From: Bemisia tabaci
Lineage: Eukaryota > Arthropoda > Insecta > Hemiptera > Aleyrodidae
Length of the DNA: 64,000 nucleotides
Direction: 5' to 3'
Assembly: GCF_918797505.1 (NCBI RefSeq)
Contig: NC_092793.1
Span: 84,813,912 to 84,877,911 of the forward strand
The notes below the pieces were generated by a model. It ran no database searches. It was not told the origin of the DNA and was given only the letters and a program-made list of their open reading frames with translations. The first letter of the stretch is position 1; each line of letters opens with the position of its first letter. A program made the position numbers and the translations under genes. Below are positions 22,811 through 30,013 of this stretch, piece after piece.

Positions 22811-23116
22811 TTACCGTCGACGTCGTCCGCTCTCTCGATTCAAATGCTGTTTCGATGCTACTATTTTAACCAGACGATTGTAAGATTGCTGAAGTTGGTG
22901 GATACGCTCCAGACAGTGTTGAGCTAATTTCATGGCTTCCTTCCACTTCCGTTCGGACCATTGTTTGTTCACCGCATCCTCATCGCTTTCGGGATCTTGC
23001 ACTTGACGAATCCGTTTGTTCGATACGATATAATTTCCGTCGGAATCCAGTGAGAATCCGTCACCTTTTGGACCGCGGCGGAATTTCGATCGGCCAAAAC
23101 CGTCCGTGTGACTCAT
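22811..23116 (-). CDS. Fibre-like small protein, paralogue 1
   Basis: A 101-residue protein begins MSHTDGFGRSK, followed by a G-NYIVSNKRIRQVQDPE...DAVNKQW segment and a helical coiled-coil-like tail (about residues 60-95) rich in L, Q and R. The NKRI..v.DP...DAVNKxx pattern is the short collar seen in tail-fibre and spike proteins of phages and in putative fibre-like proteins of adintoviruses. It is a close paralogue of the neighbouring gene (23124-23459), separated by 7 bp. A virion surface fibre or trimeric stalk is my inference. Nothing catalytic is visible. Confidence 0.7.
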   Translation of the reverse strand: MSHTDGFGRSKFRRGPKGDGFSLDSDGNYIVSNKRIRQVQDPESDEDAVNKQWSERKWKEAMKLAQHCLERIHQLQQSYNRLVKIVASKQHLNRESGRRRR

Positions 23117-23123
23117 CGCAACA

Positions 23124-23459
23124 CTATTTTCCTTTCATTCGATTCACAACCTCTAGTTGACTGATTCTATTTTCCAGTCGTGATAATTTCGTCTCGAGTC
23201 GTTGCGCGATACTTTTGTATTCTTCCATTCTCTCCAAACAAAGCTGTGCTAAATTCATAGCTTCCGTCCACCTCGAGTCTGTCCATTGTTTGTTCACGGC
23301 GTCGGTATCCTCTTCGGGATCTTGCAGTTGTCGGATCCGTTTGTTGGATACGAGATAATTTCCGTCGGGATCCAGTAAGAAACCGTCTCCTTTGAGACCT
23401 TGCTTCGTGTTGCGAACGTAAGTCCCTTTCGATCTTCCAAACCGGTCGGTGTGACTCAT
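23124..23459 (-). CDS. Fibre-like small protein, paralogue 2
   Basis: The 111-residue protein opens MSHTDRFGRSKGTYVRNTK. It carries the same collar (GNYLVSNKRIRQLQDPEEDTDAVNKQW is split here as GNYLVSNKRIRQL then DAVNKQW) and a stronger coiled coil at about residues 72-104 (heptads LETKLSRLENRISQLE). It differs from paralogue 1 by an insertion after FGRSK and a different tail. Tandem duplication followed by tail divergence fits selection for variable attachment-type proteins. The function is inferred, not shown. Confidence 0.7.
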   Translation of the reverse strand: MSHTDRFGRSKGTYVRNTKQGLKGDGFLLDPDGNYLVSNKRIRQLQDPEEDTDAVNKQWTDSRWTEAMNLAQLCLERMEEYKSIAQRLETKLSRLENRISQLEVVNRMKGK

Positions 23460-23478
23460 TTTTGTGCGGAACCTATAT

Positions 23479-24515
23479 TTAGTGGATGTAATCCGCTTCG
23501 CGAAGCTCTTCGACGATACTCAGAATTTCACGATCGTGATCGGTGTGACCAGCTTGTTTCGAAGCTACAAGTAAAACGAGACGTTGGACCAATTCGTTCG
23601 GATCGTCCCAATAGACGAGTTCCCGTTTCGCACGGTGAATTTTGATACCGGAGCCTTTCTTCAGTTTTTTACGCGATGACTTCCTCGTTGATCTCGGAGT
23701 AGATGTAGCGAACAAAGGTTTGATGAGATCGCGGTATTTTTGACTGCGGTTCGAGTTGGGTCTACCGTGTGGATGGTGATTCCTCCAATGCGCATTGGTG
23801 AGCGTAACTACTCGTTGGAAATTAGCACGATCATCTGCTGTGTAATTACGCGGATGTTTCTTGAAAATGAGCTCCAAGAACCGGGTGTCGGTTCGAACAC
23901 CTCATCGCCACCGTCCAAGATTAGTCGTCCGTCCGAATCGAAACTTATGGTTCGGTTTCCGATAAGATAGTTTCCGTTGATCGCTTTCCGCACACCATAC
24001 GTGGTATCGGATTGTTTCGGTTGTTTCTCCAGATCGTCCAAGTAGAACTGTACGTGCGGGGCAGTGATTGTGTTTCGAGAATCGACGTCGTCGTCTTCAG
24101 TGCGACTCGTTGTTTGTTCTTTACCCGTTGCATCTTGGAACGATTCATCATCATCATCATCATCCTCCTTTGAATCGTCATCATCATCATCATCGTTGTT
24201 TATATTTTTCGGTGATCCGAACGAAGCAAATAAACTATCAACAAACGTTGTTCCATCTTTCGTTTCCGATTTTGAAGCTTCGATCTTGGTTTTCTTTTCC
24301 TGAGGAGCAGCGACAAGTGCGGGAGTTGACGACGACGACACAGTTTTCTGCAACGCTGCGAGCGGATCTGTCAACGGTTTGAAAACTTTCTTCAACGTCA
24401 CCTGAGCGTCCGCCTCTCCGGTGCGAATGGTATTTAACTTCCGTTTGATATCTTGACGGATTTTATCGATACTACCGTATTTCTGAGCGATCGTCGACAA
24501 CGATAAGTTATCCAT
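23479..24515 (-). pseudogene. Maverick conserved protein of unknown function, frameshifted
   Basis: The ATG at 24515 overlaps the ATPase stop by 8 nt. The first frame (to about 23870) gives a lysine-rich N-terminal helix region, a low-complexity D-rich run coded by ATC/GAT repeats (about 24140-24205), and a GNYLIGNRTISFDSDGRL segment reminiscent of the fibre-like collar. The second frame (23479-about 23877) carries the conserved C-terminus with FKKHPRNYTADDRANFQ, VTLTNAH and YWDDPNELVQRLVLLVAS. I recognise this C-terminal pattern from many uncharacterised insect proteins linked to Mavericks. The two parts lie in different frames and the switch falls near 23870-23880. A one-base lesion or an assembly error is the simplest reading. 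The role is unknown. Confidence 0.75.
24140..24205. repeat. (ATC)n trinucleotide repeat, in coding sequence
   Basis: Two imperfect ATC tracts encode aspartate runs in the unknown-function protein on the minus strand. Confidence 0.9.
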
Positions 24516-25212
24516 CTTGTTCAATAAAAGTATCGAAGCCTTTCCGGTACCTTCCCTCGTTCTTATTACTATCTTTATCGATGACTAAAAACCCGTACTT
24601 GTCCTGCCAGCACACCGAGCAGATGTGTCTGAAATCTTCGAACGTGAAATCTGTGTTGACGTGATCGTCGTAGATGTGTCGCAAGTTTGTATTGTCCTGT
24701 TTGAAAACTACGAGCAGGTTAGCGTTATCGCGAATCAATTGTTTCGGTATGCGAGAATACGTTTGACACAAGTAGAAACTATCGACCGAGCTGTGTCTTC
24801 CCATACTGAAATATTCCCGCATCGCATTTTGTTTGTCACAAGCGACATCATCGAAAATGAAGACCGAGTCTGATGCGGCATCGTTTGGTGGAACAATCTC
24901 GGCCGTGTCCGAATAGACGTTGTATCCGAGACCGTCGATTCCGTCGAATATCTGACGCAGTTCTTCGTACTTGGGTTGGAACGGTGTCTTGGAGTACAAG
25001 TACACGTTGCGGAACTTCAATCCGTTCGGATGTTGTAGCAAGCAAACCATCACGTTTGTTTTACCGCAGTTGGACGGTCCAACGACAATGCAACGGATAC
25101 TGTTCGGTAACAGTTCACTGTGTCGTCGTCGTTGTCGTCGGTTTTCATTTTGCTTCTTCCGTTTGTCGAGGTTCCGGACTCGCAGTGACTTTCTTTGCTT
25201 GACGAGTCGCAT
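24508..25212 (-). CDS. FtsK/HerA-type genome-packaging ATPase
   Basis: This 234-residue ATPase would pump the genome into the capsid. The basic N-terminus (residues 1-35, rich in R and K) is followed by a P-loop GPSNCGKT at 45-52, a Walker B VFIFDDV at 117-123, and the downstream FYLCQTYSRIPKQLIRDNAN segment. That segment contains the glutamine/arginine region typical of this family. Length fits Maverick and virophage packaging ATPases. The frame is intact. Its ATG faces the PLA2 gene across a 76-bp divergent promoter region, and its stop overlaps the start of the next gene. A broken copy is at 9811-10313. Confidence 0.93.
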   Translation of the reverse strand: MRLVKQRKSLRVRNLDKRKKQNENRRQRRRHSELLPNSIRCIVVGPSNCGKTNVMVCLLQHPNGLKFRNVYLYSKTPFQPKYEELRQIFDGIDGLGYNVYSDTAEIVPPNDAASDSVFIFDDVACDKQNAMREYFSMGRHSSVDSFYLCQTYSRIPKQLIRDNANLLVVFKQDNTNLRHIYDDHVNTDFTFEDFRHICSVCWQDKYGFLVIDKDSNKNEGRYRKGFDTFIEQDG

Positions 25213-25258
25213 CGTATTCGTTCCCTATTTTATCGGACAGTTATTTTTTACTTCTCCG

Positions 25259-25270
25259 TATAAATAGTAT
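25259..25270 (+). promoter_or_regulatory. Promoter-like motif TATAAATAGTAT before the PLA2 gene
   Basis: The motif lies 18 nt upstream of the ATG at 25289. The same string occurs at 34956-34967 before the membrane-protein gene. Related forms precede the penton, polymerase and other genes. On the opposite strand a TAAAATAGGG variant sits 13-22 nt upstream of the ATPase ATG. Confidence 0.65.
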
Positions 25271-25288
25271 GGAGATTTTCGTCAGAGT

Positions 25289-26027
25289 ATGTCACCGAGA
25301 AGAACATCAACTTGCAGCAAAACCAATCGAGGACGTGGACTGTTAAACTCGTTGATAAATTCACTACCGTTCGAACTACACTTACCGGGCGACTACAGGT
25401 ACTGCGGACCGGGCACTCGCCTCGCAGAACGATTGAAACGCGGAGATCCGGGTATAAATCCGCTCGACGAAGCTTGCAAGTCCCACGACATCGCTTACAG
25501 TAAGACCAAAGACACCACCGAGAGGAACAAAGCCGATCTCATACTTGCCGACAGAGCTTGGGAACGTGTGAAAGCGTCCGACTCATCGTTGGGTGAAAGA
25601 GCGGCAGCATACGCCGTAACGAACGCTATGAAACTCAAAGCCAAACTCGGAATGGGTCTAAACAAGACGGTGGCAGCGAAAAAACCGAAACCTAAAGAAG
25701 AAGAAGAAGAGAGCGTCGAAGAAGACGAAACCGGTGGAGCGGTCGATCGAACGAATCTTGGCTCTCCCAAAGATGGGTGCCGGAGCGTCGAAGAAGAAAC
25801 CGGCGGAGCGAATCTTGGCTATCCCGAAGACGGGTGCCGGAGTCAAGAATCTTCTGACGAGTATCGGTCTAGCCGCGCGAACAATCACACCGGTAGCGAA
25901 AATGATCAAGACGGTCATCGACGGATCTTTGAAGAAGAACGTACACCTCGGTGAAGGATTGTACTTGCGACCGTACCGTAAAGGTTACGGACTTTACTTG
26001 AGACCTTACCGTAAGAATTTAAACTGA
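25289..26027 (+). pseudogene. PLA2-domain virion protein with pX-like tail, frameshifted
   Basis: The first frame (25289-25954) has a basic leader, then a phospholipase A2 core: calcium-loop YCGPGT at residues 38-43 and catalytic H66-D67 in CKSHDIAY. A helical region and lysine/glutamate-rich linker follow. In parvoviruses the same domain lets capsids escape endosomes. Adintoviruses carry it too. The expected C-terminus, a pX-like segment with GLYLRPYRKGYGLYLRPYRK, is open only in another frame (25734-26027 region). The change of frame falls in the A- and AAG-rich stretch at about 25679-25705. Because the first frame continues through repetitive E/G-rich sequence, the break could be overlooked. 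A lesion, a sequencing error in the A-rich run, or a genuine +1 slip are all possible. A 65-bp internal direct repeat (about 25715-25850) sits just downstream. Confidence 0.85.
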
Positions 26028-26050
26028 TCCGTGAGCTACCGCGCCGAGCG

Positions 26051-26422
26051 ATGACGGATGTTGAGTTGAGAATCGCTGCGACAGAACAATTACGAATCCC
26101 GCATTTCCGCGGTGTGTTCATGATCGATGAATTGGCGACCAAGAAACCCAAACGTCCCGAGTGCGGTATCATCAATCTGGACCGAAGCGATGGAGCCGGT
26201 ACACATTGGACAGCATACCGGATTTCAAAGAGCGGCAATGCATTGTACTACGACAGCTTCGGTGATTTACCACCACCCGTTGAAATTACGCGATACATTT
26301 TACGCTCACGCGGTAGCTCAACGACGACAATAGGATACAATTATGATAGCGAACAAAATTTCAACTCGAGCGTCTGCGGGAAACGATGTTTAGAATGGCT
26401 CGTACAAACCAGGAATATATAG
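26051..26422 (+). CDS. Adenain-like cysteine protease
   Basis: The 123-residue protein matches the adenovirus/Maverick maturation protease fold, which cleaves capsid precursor proteins in the assembling particle. The catalytic histidine is H52 in GTHWTAY and the acidic partner is D68 in YYDSFG. The oxyanion glutamine is probably Q102 and the nucleophile C109 in SSVCGKRCLEWL. The frame is intact. It is shorter than adenoviral proteases (about 200 residues) but typical for Mavericks. The start ATG is 23 bp after the pX-like stop, and its TAG stop lies inside a promoter-like motif for the next gene. Confidence 0.93.
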   Translation: MTDVELRIAATEQLRIPHFRGVFMIDELATKKPKRPECGIINLDRSDGAGTHWTAYRISKSGNALYYDSFGDLPPPVEITRYILRSRGSSTTTIGYNYDSEQNFNSSVCGKRCLEWLVQTRNI

Positions 26423-26425
26423 TAT
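26414..26425 (+). promoter_or_regulatory. Promoter-like motif AATATATAGTAT before the penton gene
   Basis: It is a variant of TATAAATAGTAT, 15 nt upstream of the ATG at 26441, and contains the protease stop codon TAG. Confidence 0.55.
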
Positions 26426-26440
26426 TTTCGAAACCCGAAT

Positions 26441-27154
26441 ATGGAAACTCAGAAAAGATGTCACACGTTCATGTTGACGGGGAGGAGCAACGTTCTCGAG
26501 TTTGCACTGCCTAGACCTCTCGAGTTGTTCGGACCTTGCGAGATCGGTCTGACGGGTTTTGTAACTTATTATTCCATCCCGAACATCGACATAACGAACA
26601 GACTGCTTTTCTACTCCGAGAGCCCTGAAGAGAATTACTCGGCAATTTCGTTCCCGATCGGAGCCTACGAGATCGAGGGTATACAAGAATACTTGCAGGG
26701 AGATCTTGGCGGAGCGGAAGCTATCAAACTCAAAGCGAACAACGCTACGCTTAAAGTAAGCATCAAATCCAAGTACTGGATCGATTTCCGCAGACCCGGC
26801 ACTTTACGTAAGGTGCTCGGATTCGGAAAGCGTCTCTTGGCACCGGACGAATGGCACGAAGCTGACTATCGCGTCAACATCTCACCTGTAAACATGATAT
26901 GCATCGAATGCAGCATCGCCGACGGTGGATACGTGAACGGGGTGCGCGGACATCACATTTATGCGTTTGCTCCCGATATCGAACCAGGATTCAAAATGGT
27001 AGAGCAACCGTCGACGATTCATTACTACCCCGTCTTGGGTGATAAGATCCAACGTTTGCTCGTTAATATAGTAGACCAACAAGGAAGAGCGATCAATTTC
27101 GGTGGTGAAGAAGTGACAGTGCGACTGCACGTGAGACCGGTAACTTATGGGTAA
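26441..27154 (+). CDS. Penton-like minor capsid protein
   Basis: This intact 237-residue frame has the layout and length of Maverick minor capsid (penton) proteins, single jelly-roll proteins that occupy the five-fold vertices. It is predicted to be rich in beta strands: LEFALPRPLEL near the start, an FVTYYSIPNID strand pair, AIKLKANNATLKVSIKSKY, and a C-terminal EEVTVRLHVRPVTYG strand. No membrane segment or catalytic motif is visible. Its position between the protease and the major capsid protein is the conserved Maverick order. The stop overlaps the next small gene by 8 nt (ATGGGTAA). Confidence 0.88.
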   Translation: METQKRCHTFMLTGRSNVLEFALPRPLELFGPCEIGLTGFVTYYSIPNIDITNRLLFYSESPEENYSAISFPIGAYEIEGIQEYLQGDLGGAEAIKLKANNATLKVSIKSKYWIDFRRPGTLRKVLGFGKRLLAPDEWHEADYRVNISPVNMICIECSIADGGYVNGVRGHHIYAFAPDIEPGFKMVEQPSTIHYYPVLGDKIQRLLVNIVDQQGRAINFGGEEVTVRLHVRPVTYG

Positions 27155-27323
27155 ACGAAGGATCCAGAACGACGATACGTTCCTAAATTCTCTCGCATAT
27201 AATAGTATTGATAATCCACGGACTAGTAGTCAACAGCAGCAACAGCAGCAGAGGAAAACTTTGAGCGAATATTCCAAGAGGGCTCTCACACAACTCGGAT
27301 TCGTGGTGAAAAATCCGAAATAA
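27147..27323 (+). CDS. 58-residue small protein between penton and major capsid genes
   Basis: ATG at 27147 overlaps the penton stop and the frame ends TAA at 27323, 7 bp before the major capsid ATG. It encodes MGKRRIQNDDTFLNSLAYNS, then a polyglutamine run of seven (CAA/CAG mix) and a basic helical tail ending KNPK. The ATGGGTAA overlap matches the one between the ATPase and the unknown-function gene (ATGGATAA), which suggests coupled expression. A short positively charged protein here might be a core or cement protein. That is inference. Short frames can arise by chance, but the overlap and tight packing argue for a gene. Confidence 0.6.
   Translation: MGKRRIQNDDTFLNSLAYNSIDNPRTSSQQQQQQQRKTLSEYSKRALTQLGFVVKNPK
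27198..27208 (+). promoter_or_regulatory. Promoter-like motif TATAATAGTAT upstream of the major capsid gene
   Basis: It lies 122 nt before the ATG at 27331, inside the small 58-residue frame. It is further away than at other genes, so support is weaker. Confidence 0.35.
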
Positions 27324-27330
27324 GAACGAG

Positions 27331-28549
27331 ATGGAAGCTTGGCGACAAGAGATCATCGAATACGAATACATCCGTTTCGGTCCGGTCGACGAACGGCGTG
27401 GAAACAACGATTCGATCCGGTTCACCCCCGATACCCCCGGTCTGATCACCGTGCCTCAAGATTCGAGGATCTTCATGCGTTTAGAAGTGAAACTCGAGAA
27501 AAATCCTGGAGCCGCCGCAGATGCTGCGAAACCTAAAGTCAAGTGGGCTAACAATTATCCCCTGCACTTGTTCGACCGTATGCAGTACAAAGTGAACGGG
27601 ACGGAAATCGATAGCATGCAGTGTGTCGGAGTGACATCGACCGTGAAAAATTATCTCACATACACTAGAGCGGAAACCGCGGGACTCGCAACTGCCGGGT
27701 TTTGTGACATCTCTTCTTCATGGGCCGAATGGGATATGACAACGTTGGATGAAACTCAGTGCGCCGTCGTTCCGTTGTCTTCACTCAGCGGATTCGCAGT
27801 ACATTTCAAAGACGTTCTAGTCAGATGCTCGCAAGAGTTGATCCTAGTGCGCAGTGGTACGGATAAGAATGCATATTATATCACCGACGCGGCGACCGCG
27901 GACGGTTACACCATTAAATTTAAAATAATCGAAATCTATTGGGAGATTCCCGTCGTCAAATTCACATTGGAACTGGAAAAACAAATCTTGCTCAAGATGA
28001 AGAAGAACGACAAGATGAGTTTCGGATACATGAATTGGGAATCGCACGACATCCCTGGGATTTTTCCGACCAAGACGTTCAAATGGAGCGTAAGAACAAC
28101 CAGCAGGCACAAGCCCAAATTCGTGGTGTTGGTATTTCAAACGGATCGACGGGACAATCACCTGAAGGATTCCTCTCGTTTCGACCATGTAAATGTGCGC
28201 TCGGTCAGCGTTCAAATCGGTGAGCGTCGGTTTCCTCAAGTTGATACGATCTACGATTTCCCGACTATGGATTATAATCACGCCTACCTGAACTACACCG
28301 ATTTTATGAGAGACTACTGGAAAGGTGAGAAACTCTGCGAGCCAGCTATGTTGTTTGAAAATTTCAAAGATCGCGCGATTTTTGTCATCAAATGCGTTCG
28401 AAGATCTAAAAACAGCTCCGGTAGATATCACGTTGACCGTTGTGGTAAAAGAGAATTTCCCGGCCAACACTACAGCCCAAGTGATTCTGATCACACCTGT
28501 GAAGTATTCGTACGAACTATTGCACGGAACCGTGAGGCAATTGGATTGA
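27331..28549 (+). pseudogene. Major capsid protein (double jelly roll), frameshifted near the C-terminus
   Basis: The first frame gives about 355 residues of a Maverick-type hexon-like capsid protein. It has the N-terminal EYIRFGP segment, a first jelly roll with NNYPLHLFDRMQYKVNGTEID, and a second with VVKFTLELEKQILLKMKKN and FKWSVRTTSRHKPKFVVLVFQTDR. The final conserved strands (TAPVDITLTVVVKENFPANT and the terminal VRQLD) are open only in the +1 frame, 28325-28549. The switch falls at about 28393-28402. In the original frame the product runs into unrelated residues and a poly-lysine end at 28584. Trimers of this protein would build the icosahedral shell. The late position of the break suggests either a recent lesion or a one-base assembly error. 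Confidence 0.92.
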
Positions 28550-28559
28550 TCTTAAGCAA

Positions 28560-28700
28560 AAATTTAAAAAAAAAAAAAAAATAACATGTTTATTTTTTTC
28601 ATTTTTTTTATTTTATTTTATTTATTTTTTTTTTCAAACATTACATCATTTACAAAGAATACAAACATGACATACAATATAAATCAAGCTGCAACGTTTG
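28560..28700. terminator. A/T-rich convergent 3' region
   Basis: A run of 14 A followed by T-rich sequence (TTTATTTTATTTTATTTATT) separates the + strand capsid genes from the minus-strand genes. It is the only convergent junction in the element and may carry polyadenylation signals on both strands. Confidence 0.4.
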
Positions 28701-28722
28701 GAACGAGTGCGAATTTATATGT

Positions 28723-29061
28723 TCATCCGATCGGGCCTTCGTAGATGAGATCGAAGGATCCAGCGTTGATATCCTGAATTGCATCGTCCGTCAAACGGTT
28801 CGTAATGTGCGAAGGTAGGAAGAGGAGACGATGATGATTCTCGAAGATGATATCGGCGGCAACGGTGATCCCGTACTTGGTTGGTATTTTGATGAGTTTG
28901 TTCATCTTGTAGCGGGCGTTTACAGTCAGCTCTTTAGCGTTGACGATCAAGATTGAATTGTTGAAAACTTCCATGTCGTCAGTTCTTTCAAGGTACAAAT
29001 GATTCCAATTTTCGTGCGCTATATATTTCGAGTGAAACAAGTTGTTTACTATATTAAGCAC
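28723..29061 (-). CDS. Uncharacterised Maverick protein (possible beta-rich)
   Basis: An open frame of 112 codons starts from GTG at 29061. The first in-frame ATG is at 28974, giving 83 residues (MEVFNNSILIVNAKELTVNA...). The sequence alternates hydrophobic and polar residues (SILIVNAKELTVNARYKMNKLIKIPTKYG), suggesting strands. Upstream in-frame codons remain open, with a repeated AHENWNH/AHEKWNH-like phrase from short DNA repeats, so the true start is uncertain. I recognise no family. It is the last minus-strand gene before the convergent 3' region. Confidence 0.45.
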   Translation of the reverse strand: MLNIVNNLFHSKYIAHENWNHLYLERTDDMEVFNNSILIVNAKELTVNARYKMNKLIKIPTKYGITVAADIIFENHHRLLFLPSHITNRLTDDAIQDINAGSFDLIYEGPIG

Positions 29062-29285
29062 GGATACTTTTCGACTGCTATATTTCGCTTCGATAATTCG
29101 TCTGCGAATGATTCCACTTTTCGTGTGCTATATATATATATTAAGTCGGGTTGATTCGACGATTTGTCTGCTATATTAAGCACGGATGATTTCACTTTTC
29201 GTCCGCAATATTTCGGTTCGTTCAATCTGACTTTTCATCTACTACTCCTTTATTATTATCGGGGTGATTCCTTTGTTCGTCTGCC
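29062..29285. repeat. Short degenerate repeats upstream of the unknown gene
   Basis: Phrases CTATATTAAGCACGGAT and CGTGTGCTATATAT/CGTCTGCTATATTAAG recur three to four times between 29040 and 29215. They may be promoter or leader duplications comparable to the array at 34000-34260. Confidence 0.55.
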
Positions 29286-29286
29286 A

Positions 29287-29805
29287 CTATAATCTTCTCC
29301 TGCCTTGCATGATTTCATCTTTGAAATAATCACGATAATAAGATGCCGACATCCACATACACAATCGGAATGCGTTCGACATTGCGCAGAATGGATGTAC
29401 TAAAGGACACGTATATGCTGTCGACCAACGAGCCAATAGTCGCAAGGACGGACAATCTTTAGTATCCAAATTTACAACGATACATTTGTCCGGCACGAAA
29501 CTACTGATGAAATTTCGTTTTTGTTCACCTTTAACATAAAGTACATCGTAGCGGTTCCCGATGCTATTCATTTTTGAAGTGAATTCATCGTACTCGAGAA
29601 ACCCGCTTTCTCATTCCAAGTGATGATAATTGCGTGTTAACCAGTTGTTTGTCACAACGTCTTTAGCGCTCAACATGCTGCTCGGGAACGGAGGTTTGAA
29701 TAAATAGAGTTCAGTTTGAGTACACTTCATGTCCACAAGACCAAACTCTTTGACGATGAAATTTCCTTGGCTCCAAAAACCTTGTACATCGAGACAAGCC
29801 ATCAT
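29287..29805 (-). pseudogene. Conserved insect/Maverick protein of unknown function with internal stop
   Basis: Two parts lie in one frame, 29805-29611 and 29571-29287, separated by a TGA at 29611-29613. The part before the stop has LDVQGFWSQGNFIVKEFGLV and NNWLTRNYHHLE. The part after has DVLYVKGEQKRNFISSF, IVVNLDTKDCPSL and a cysteine/histidine-containing tail. I recognise this pattern from many uncharacterised insect genome proteins associated with mobile elements. A nuclease-like (RNase H or DEDD type) fold would fit the acidic residues but is only a guess. Full length is 172 codons. The TGA falls where related proteins usually have tryptophan, so a single transition is likely. Confidence 0.65.
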
Positions 29806-29831
29806 TTGTTCGTTCCGTTAGTTGCACTTTT

Positions 29832-30013
29832 ACTATTTTCAAATTCGAGGTTTCTTAACTGACGGTTCTCCAGCAGAATTATATATACTATTTATACGAG
29901 GTTGTTTAACAGCGAGGATGTTCCTATTTTCAAATTCGAGGTTTCTTAACTGACGGTTCTCCAGAATTATCTATACTATTTATACGAGGTCGTTTAACAG
30001 CGAGGATTTTTCT
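29832..30013. repeat. Tandem duplication of the polymerase gene 3' end
   Basis: Two ~90-bp copies (29832-29924 and 29925-30013) contain the polymerase C-terminal codons, the stop and the motif ATACTATTTATACGAGG. The right copy is the functional end of the polymerase frame. The left copy, downstream of its stop, forms the leader of the gene at 29805. Confidence 0.85.
29885..29896 (-). promoter_or_regulatory. Promoter-like motif TATAAATAGTAT (duplicated)
   Basis: ATACTATTTATA at 29885-29896 and again at 29973-29984 (inside the polymerase C-terminal codons). The first lies about 80 nt upstream of the ATG at 29805 on the minus strand. The duplication therefore supplies a promoter-like site outside the polymerase frame. 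Confidence 0.5.
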
